DNA of 11,575 nucleotides from positions 1-11,575 of the forward strand of contig USHX01000033.1 of the NCBI GenBank assembly GCA_900554565.1. The letters are read 5' to 3'. Position numbers and translations under genes: made by a program. The notes beneath the pieces are model-generated. The model ran no database searches, was not told the DNA's origin, and saw nothing but the letters and a program-made list of their open reading frames with translations. Positions 8,101 through 11,575 of the stretch are shown here, piece by piece; the stretch's first letter is position 1; each line of letters begins with the position of its first letter. This stretch comes from an uncultured Clostridium sp. (GTDB taxonomy: Bacteria; Bacillota; Clostridia; TANB77; CAG-508).

Positions 8101-9410
8101 TTACTATGAATTCTAGGTTGTTTGCTAAAGATTTATTTGTAAGAACACAAGATTTTTATAAATATTCTAATGTTGCTGAACTTGCAAAACATATTTCTTA
8201 TCATAAAATAGAAAACGATGATAATGTAGAATATATGGTAAAGCCTAAACTTACTGTTTTTCCAAAAGATGTTTCACCTTGTGATTTAGCTTTCCCATAC
8301 AAAAATGTGCTACTTACTGGTGCTACTGGATTTTTGGGAATACATATTTTAGATTATTTATTAAGATATACTGATTGTATGATTTATTGTATTGTTAGAA
8401 AAAAGAATAATGTAAATCCTTTTAAACGTCTTATGAAACTTTCAGAATTTTATTTTGACGATTCATATTTTGATACTTATAAAAATAGAGTTATTATTCT
8501 TGATGGTGAGCTTTCAAAGCATTTCTTTGGATTGTCTCAAGAAGATTATTCTAACCTACAAAAAAATATAGATTGCATTATTAATACTGCCGCAAATACT
8601 AGCCATTATGGTAATTATTCTGATTTTGAAAAAGAAAATGTTTTAACTGTAAAAAATTTAATTTTATTTGCTAAACCTGCAAATATATTGCTAAATCATA
8701 TGTCTACAACTAATGTAAGTGGTAACTATTTGGTTGAAAATAATATTAGCTATAACTTTACTGAAAATGATTTCTATATTGGTCAAAATTATGAAGATAA
8801 TGTATATATTCATAGTAAATTTGAAGCTGAAAAACTTATTTTAGATGAAGAGTATAAAGGGCTTAATGCTAATATATTCAGACTTGGAAATTTGATGGCA
8901 AGAAGTAAAGATGGAAAATTTCAAATGAATAAGTATGATAATGCATATTACACAAGATTGGTTGCATTAGCAAAGCTAAAGGTTTTACCTGACAATTTGA
9001 AAAGTCAAAGTCTTGAATTTACACCTATTGATAGTACTGCAGAAGCAATTATAAAATTACTTACTATACCTAATTTAAAAAATAATATTTTTCATATCTT
9101 TTCAAATAAATTGATTGATATTTCGTTGTTGTTAGATATCTTTTCTAAGTATGGGTGTGATTGCAAATTTACTACTTATGATAAATTTATTAAAGAATTG
9201 CATTTACAAAAGAATGAAAAAATATTAAAATATATTGTATCCGATTTGAACTATACTAAAAAGTTTGATTACAGTTCAGATATAATTATTAATCAAGATT
9301 TAACAAACAAGTTCTTAGAGTTAGTTAATTTTGAATGGCCGGTTATTGATAAAAATTATTTAATGAATTTCTTTGATAAATCTGATTTTGTTAATGATAC
9401 CAAAGAATAA
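5157..9410 (+). CDS. single-module nonribosomal peptide synthetase, C-A-T-R
   Basis: A 1417-residue NRPS that activates one amino acid and should release its product reductively. The condensation domain (about 1-430) has HHIIVDA at 133-139 (usual form HHxxxDG) and IGMFIN near 277. The adenylation domain (about 450-930) has YTSGTTGNPKG (593-603), NEYGPTEN (730-737), YKTGDIAKW, GRNDGQVKLHGLRIE (834-848) and NGKVDK with the catalytic Lys924. The carrier domain (about 945-1015) has its phosphopantetheine serine at Ser978 in DADSLS. The reductase domain (about 1045-1400) is an extended short-chain dehydrogenase with nucleotide motif TGATGFLG (1054-1061), STT at 1183-1185, and catalytic Tyr1217 with Lys1221 in YIHSK. 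Reductases of this type use NAD(P)H to turn the carrier-bound thioester into an aldehyde, sometimes an alcohol. The N-terminal condensation domain implies acylation of the amino acid by a fatty acyl donor or by another carrier protein. It heads an operon with a histidine kinase 14 bp downstream. No phosphopantetheinyl transferase or transporter is in the window. ATG is preferred over GTG at 5148. Confidence 0.95.
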   Translation: MKKDVYNLTKPQMSIYMTEKFSNDSTNNIMGSIYFKNDIDVETLKEAMFLTIKNNQALRTRIFEENGVPKQFFSDSIPSDITVKDFSQKTMNDFKIFQTEFVQELFTLLNGDLCKFVICILPNKKVAFFGKFHHIIVDAWASALVLDNIIKNYEKLQNHQVDFETSGLYTDFINREQKYLSSDTYAKNKEFWCNELKDVHPISIKTSPSTSNNANRVEFILSLEETNLINDFCKQNRISAYALFLAAINIYLYRTTSGQFSIQTPILNRIGKEKNTIGMFINMISIPNNIDNNYTIMEYLQKVALDSIKYFKNSKYPYVDLLNDLRKNSNSVTSRNVVYSFQNMRPNSNLKNTLDYNVDWTFPGCIQDELVINITDIDNSGTYHISYDYLLDLFSIKEIDFMHERIKRILLNIIENPNQKIVDIDFIPESEKSLLLNDFNDTSFEYDSSKTLVDLFEEAVQCNPEKIALIYNNEEFTYQKLNNMASLIATKLTDENISNSRVAILCKKSAWMIAGLLGIMKSGNCYIPIDGEYPKNRINYILNDSKCAAVVTSLEYADSYDIANKIVLENFDSTLTCNYKSIATPENLAYMIYTSGTTGNPKGVQIKHKNILNTLIWRKNFYKFDSSYVVLQIPSFSFDSSVEDIFTTLISGSTLVIPSVTRMDVNVVAEEIKRYGVTHFLVVPSLYKILLHEKLDFLSSLKIITIAGEKFPVALVKEHFEKLPDVRLINEYGPTENSVCSTYYELTSNDDEILIGKPINNCKAYVLNEKRELLPIGCKGELYVSGPGVCSGYWNKPDLNKASFLDNPFGYNYKMYKTGDIAKWDCNGNLVFLGRNDGQVKLHGLRIELEEIEEVILSNKNVSDALVLVKENLSKNQILVAYVTSYDNNFDVNELYEKLRKKLPFYMIPSIVKLDEFPLTPNGKVDKNALPMPINKNNHNVLPRNDLENDILNVCRDVLNNDNLGIFDDFFTDGDADSLSILTMNSRLFAKDLFVRTQDFYKYSNVAELAKHISYHKIENDDNVEYMVKPKLTVFPKDVSPCDLAFPYKNVLLTGATGFLGIHILDYLLRYTDCMIYCIVRKKNNVNPFKRLMKLSEFYFDDSYFDTYKNRVIILDGELSKHFFGLSQEDYSNLQKNIDCIINTAANTSHYGNYSDFEKENVLTVKNLILFAKPANILLNHMSTTNVSGNYLVENNISYNFTENDFYIGQNYEDNVYIHSKFEAEKLILDEEYKGLNANIFRLGNLMARSKDGKFQMNKYDNAYYTRLVALAKLKVLPDNLKSQSLEFTPIDSTAEAIIKLLTIPNLKNNIFHIFSNKLIDISLLLDIFSKYGCDCKFTTYDKFIKELHLQKNEKILKYIVSDLNYTKKFDYSSDIIINQDLTNKFLELVNFEWPVIDKNYLMNFFDKSDFVNDTKE

Positions 9411-9424
9411 GGAGAGTTATTTAT

Positions 9425-11422
9425 ATGAAAAACGTACAAAAAAAACATGTAAAAGCTACAATAATCTTAACATATGCGATTTCTATTGCTATTGCTTGTA
9501 CTTTATTGTACTTTACTATACCATATTTATTAAATTATGGACCTGATACTATTAATACTGAATTTGATAGGCAAGTCTCTGGTGGTTTTTATTACTACCA
9601 GCAGATTTTGCTTGTCAGCATTGGCGTTATTTCTTTAGTTTCTTTAATTTTATTTGTTTTATTAAAAGATATTGATTATTATCCTTTATATAAAACAAAT
9701 AAAGTTAAGTACAAGAAAAATATAGAATATATTAAAAAAATATGCTTAAGTCTTCCCAATAAGATGTTATCAGCTTTTGTGGTTATTCCCTTAATATTTT
9801 CTTTTGGAATTTTATTTGTACAGACTTCTTATTTGACTTCTGCAGATTTTAAATTAATGCTTCTTATTTTTGTATTATCAACCATTACTATATCACTTGT
9901 TAATATTTATATAAGAAAAATCTGCTCTGGAATTTTGGTTGAATTGGAAAACACTTCTTTTTCAGGTGCTAAACCAACTGGTTTGGTTAGAAGACTCCTT
10001 TTTCAACTTTTGCCAATAATGATAATTTGTATTCTTTTCACATATCTTGCTATTTCAGCTATTTATGAGAAAAATAATGCTAATTTATTATCAAAATACT
10101 ATGTAAATCAATTTAAGACAGATTTAGCACAAATTTCTATAAAAGATGTTGATGAATTAAAAGATTTGATTTCTAAAATTGATTTGTATAATTCTGGCAA
10201 TATTTTATTTATTGCTGATAACAATTTGAATTTTATTTATCAAACTGGTGAAATAAGTAGCTATTTTAAAAAGTATGCTGCAGAGCTTTCTTTGAAAAAT
10301 AATTATGAAGTTTATGATTATTATGGTACTTCTGGACAAGGGATTTTATATCCTGTCACTTTAGGAAATGGTCAAACTTATTACTTAGGGGCTTATTATG
10401 TAATTTATTCTAGTGAAACTATTTTTTATATTGTTTCTCTTTTAGTACTTTTTGGTATATTGTGTGCTCTTATTATTTATGCATTTACACATGAATTATC
10501 GAAAAATGTTAGAGAAATAACAACTTCTCTAGAACGTATTGCTAATAGTAATGAAGCTATTTCTAAACATGATTTATACATAACTTCTGTTGATGAAATT
10601 GGTAAGTTGGTTGAAGTTTATAATACTATTCAAGCTTTAACTGTTGAACATGTTAATGAGATTCATAAAAATCAAAACATGTTAATGGAAAGAGAACGTT
10701 TGGCTTCCTTAGGTCAATTAATTGGTGGTATTGCACATAACTTGAAGACTCCTATAATGTCTATTTCAGGTGCTGCTGAAGGTTTAACTGATTTGATAAA
10801 AGAATATGATGCTTCAATTGGTGATCCTGAGGTTAACAATCAAGATCATCATGATATTGCTAAAGATATGGATTCTTGGGTTGAAAAAATTAAGGAGTAT
10901 ACTTCTTATATGTCGGATATTATTACTGCCGTTAAAGGTCAAGCTGTCACTTTATCTGAGACTGAAGATATGTCTTTTGATATTGAAGAGTTATTGAAAC
11001 GTGTTAATATTTTGATGAGACATGAACTTAAAAATGCTATTGTTTATTTAAATGTTTCTATGAAAACTAATGAAAACATTATTATCCATGGTGATATTAA
11101 TAGTTTAGTTCAAGTCATTAATAATATGGTTTCCAATGCTATTCAGGCTTATGAAGGTAAGACAGAACAAAATATTGATTTGATTGTTGATAAGCAAGAT
11201 AATAATTTGTTGATTTCTGTTAAAGATTATGCTTCTGGATTGCCTAAAAAGGTTAAAGAGAAGTTGTTTAAAGAAATGATTACTACTAAGGGTAAAAATG
11301 GTACTGGACTTGGTTTATACATGTCTTATTCTACAATTAGAGCTCATTTCAATGGTAATATTTTAGTAGATTCTGAAGAAGGAAAAGGCACAATTTTTAC
11401 AATTGTTTTACCTTTGCAATAA
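9425..11422 (+). CDS. multi-pass membrane sensor histidine kinase
   Basis: A 665-residue sensor kinase. Hydrophobic segments are visible at about 10-35, 60-80, 115-134, 143-162, 189-213 and 332-354. Between the last two lies an extracytoplasmic domain (about 214-331) with a Cache/PAS-like run NILFIADNNLNFIYQTGE. A HAMP linker (about 355-415) contains DEIGKL. The dimerisation/phosphoacceptor region has GGIAHNLKTP with His438 as the likely phosphorylated residue. The ATPase domain has the N box INNMVSNAIQA (565-575), a G1-like DYASGLP (601-607) and the G2 box NGTGLGL (625-631). It should autophosphorylate in response to a membrane or external cue and pass phosphate to a response regulator, none of which is seen in the window. 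The ATG has AAGGAG overlapping the NRPS stop codon, 14 bp between genes, so the two are almost certainly co-transcribed. A strong terminator follows. Ligand unknown. Confidence 0.93.
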   Translation: MKNVQKKHVKATIILTYAISIAIACTLLYFTIPYLLNYGPDTINTEFDRQVSGGFYYYQQILLVSIGVISLVSLILFVLLKDIDYYPLYKTNKVKYKKNIEYIKKICLSLPNKMLSAFVVIPLIFSFGILFVQTSYLTSADFKLMLLIFVLSTITISLVNIYIRKICSGILVELENTSFSGAKPTGLVRRLLFQLLPIMIICILFTYLAISAIYEKNNANLLSKYYVNQFKTDLAQISIKDVDELKDLISKIDLYNSGNILFIADNNLNFIYQTGEISSYFKKYAAELSLKNNYEVYDYYGTSGQGILYPVTLGNGQTYYLGAYYVIYSSETIFYIVSLLVLFGILCALIIYAFTHELSKNVREITTSLERIANSNEAISKHDLYITSVDEIGKLVEVYNTIQALTVEHVNEIHKNQNMLMERERLASLGQLIGGIAHNLKTPIMSISGAAEGLTDLIKEYDASIGDPEVNNQDHHDIAKDMDSWVEKIKEYTSYMSDIITAVKGQAVTLSETEDMSFDIEELLKRVNILMRHELKNAIVYLNVSMKTNENIIIHGDINSLVQVINNMVSNAIQAYEGKTEQNIDLIVDKQDNNLLISVKDYASGLPKKVKEKLFKEMITTKGKNGTGLGLYMSYSTIRAHFNGNILVDSEEGKGTIFTIVLPLQ

Positions 11423-11445
11423 TTACTATATATTTATATTTTACG

Positions 11446-11482
11446 AAATATCACATTCCAGTAGGATTTGTGATATTTTTTT
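11446..11482 (+). terminator. Rho-independent terminator ending the NRPS-kinase operon
   Basis: AAATATCACA (11446-11455) pairs perfectly with TGTGATATTT (11469-11478), with a further inner TCC/GGA pairing, and runs into seven Ts (11476-11482). It starts 24 bp after the kinase stop. Confidence 0.9.
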
Positions 11483-11492
11483 ACATAATCTA

Positions 11493-11521
11493 TTGATTTT
11501 TTATTTTTTTCCTAATATAAT
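11493..11521 (+). promoter_or_regulatory. promoter of the gene at the right edge
   Basis: TTGATT (11493-11498) and TATAAT (11516-11521) are separated by 17 bp, with a predicted start near 11528. The hexamers and spacing are identical to the NRPS operon promoter. Confidence 0.7.
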
Positions 11522-11553
11522 GATGTCAAATATCAATAAATGGAGTTTTTAAT

Positions 11554-11575
11554 ATGAGAAAAGGATTACAAAATA
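11554..11575 (+). CDS. start of an unidentified gene, cut by the window edge
   Basis: ATG at 11554 opens a frame reading MRKGLQN before the window ends. A TGGAG ribosome binding site lies 8 nt upstream (11541-11545), behind a strong promoter and beyond the operon terminator. Too little is present to name a product; a response regulator for the preceding kinase is one possibility, but nothing visible supports it. Confidence 0.6.

Noticed and set aside
10806..10997. Alternative-frame open frame inside the kinase gene
   Set aside because: Overlaps the conserved phosphoacceptor region of the kinase in another frame; composition is Leu/Ile-rich noise.

Overview
The window is very AT-rich, with AT-biased codons, near-consensus sigma-A-type promoters, strong AGGAG-like ribosome binding sites, U-tracted hairpin terminators and tRNAs whose CCA is encoded. 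This suggests a low-GC Bacillota, most likely an anaerobic clostridial (possibly gut) bacterium. That placement is inferred from style and gene content; there is no rRNA or marker gene to confirm it.

Layout, left to right. A tRNA-Arg(ACG) runs leftward off the edge from its own promoter. A DUF2207 (YciQ-like) membrane protein with a glycine-rich tail runs rightward and ends at a hairpin terminator. A tRNA-Pro(TGG) follows with its own promoter and terminator. Two leftward single-gene units come next: an S66 (LD-carboxypeptidase/MccF-type) serine peptidase and, upstream of it, a membrane-anchored HtrA-type serine protease. HtrA has a terminator, and the S66 gene has an extended -10 promoter just beyond it. 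HtrA is divergent from a large rightward unit formed by a single-module nonribosomal peptide synthetase with condensation, adenylation, thiolation and reductase domains (C-A-T-R), followed 14 bp later by a multi-pass sensor histidine kinase. A strong promoter precedes this pair and a strong terminator ends it. The first codons of another gene, with its own promoter, lie at the right edge.

The most interesting element is the NRPS-kinase pair. The synthetase has all core motifs and a reductive release domain, so it should release an aldehyde (or alcohol). With only one carrier domain and an N-terminal condensation domain, an N-acyl amino aldehyde, or a product made with another synthetase, is plausible. 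No transporter, phosphopantetheinyl transferase or response regulator lies in the transcription unit. A two-gene unit of 'small-molecule synthetase plus membrane sensor kinase' therefore invites the hypothesis that the kinase senses the product (autoinduction) or a cue that controls its production. This is inference; the transcription unit itself is read directly from the sequence.
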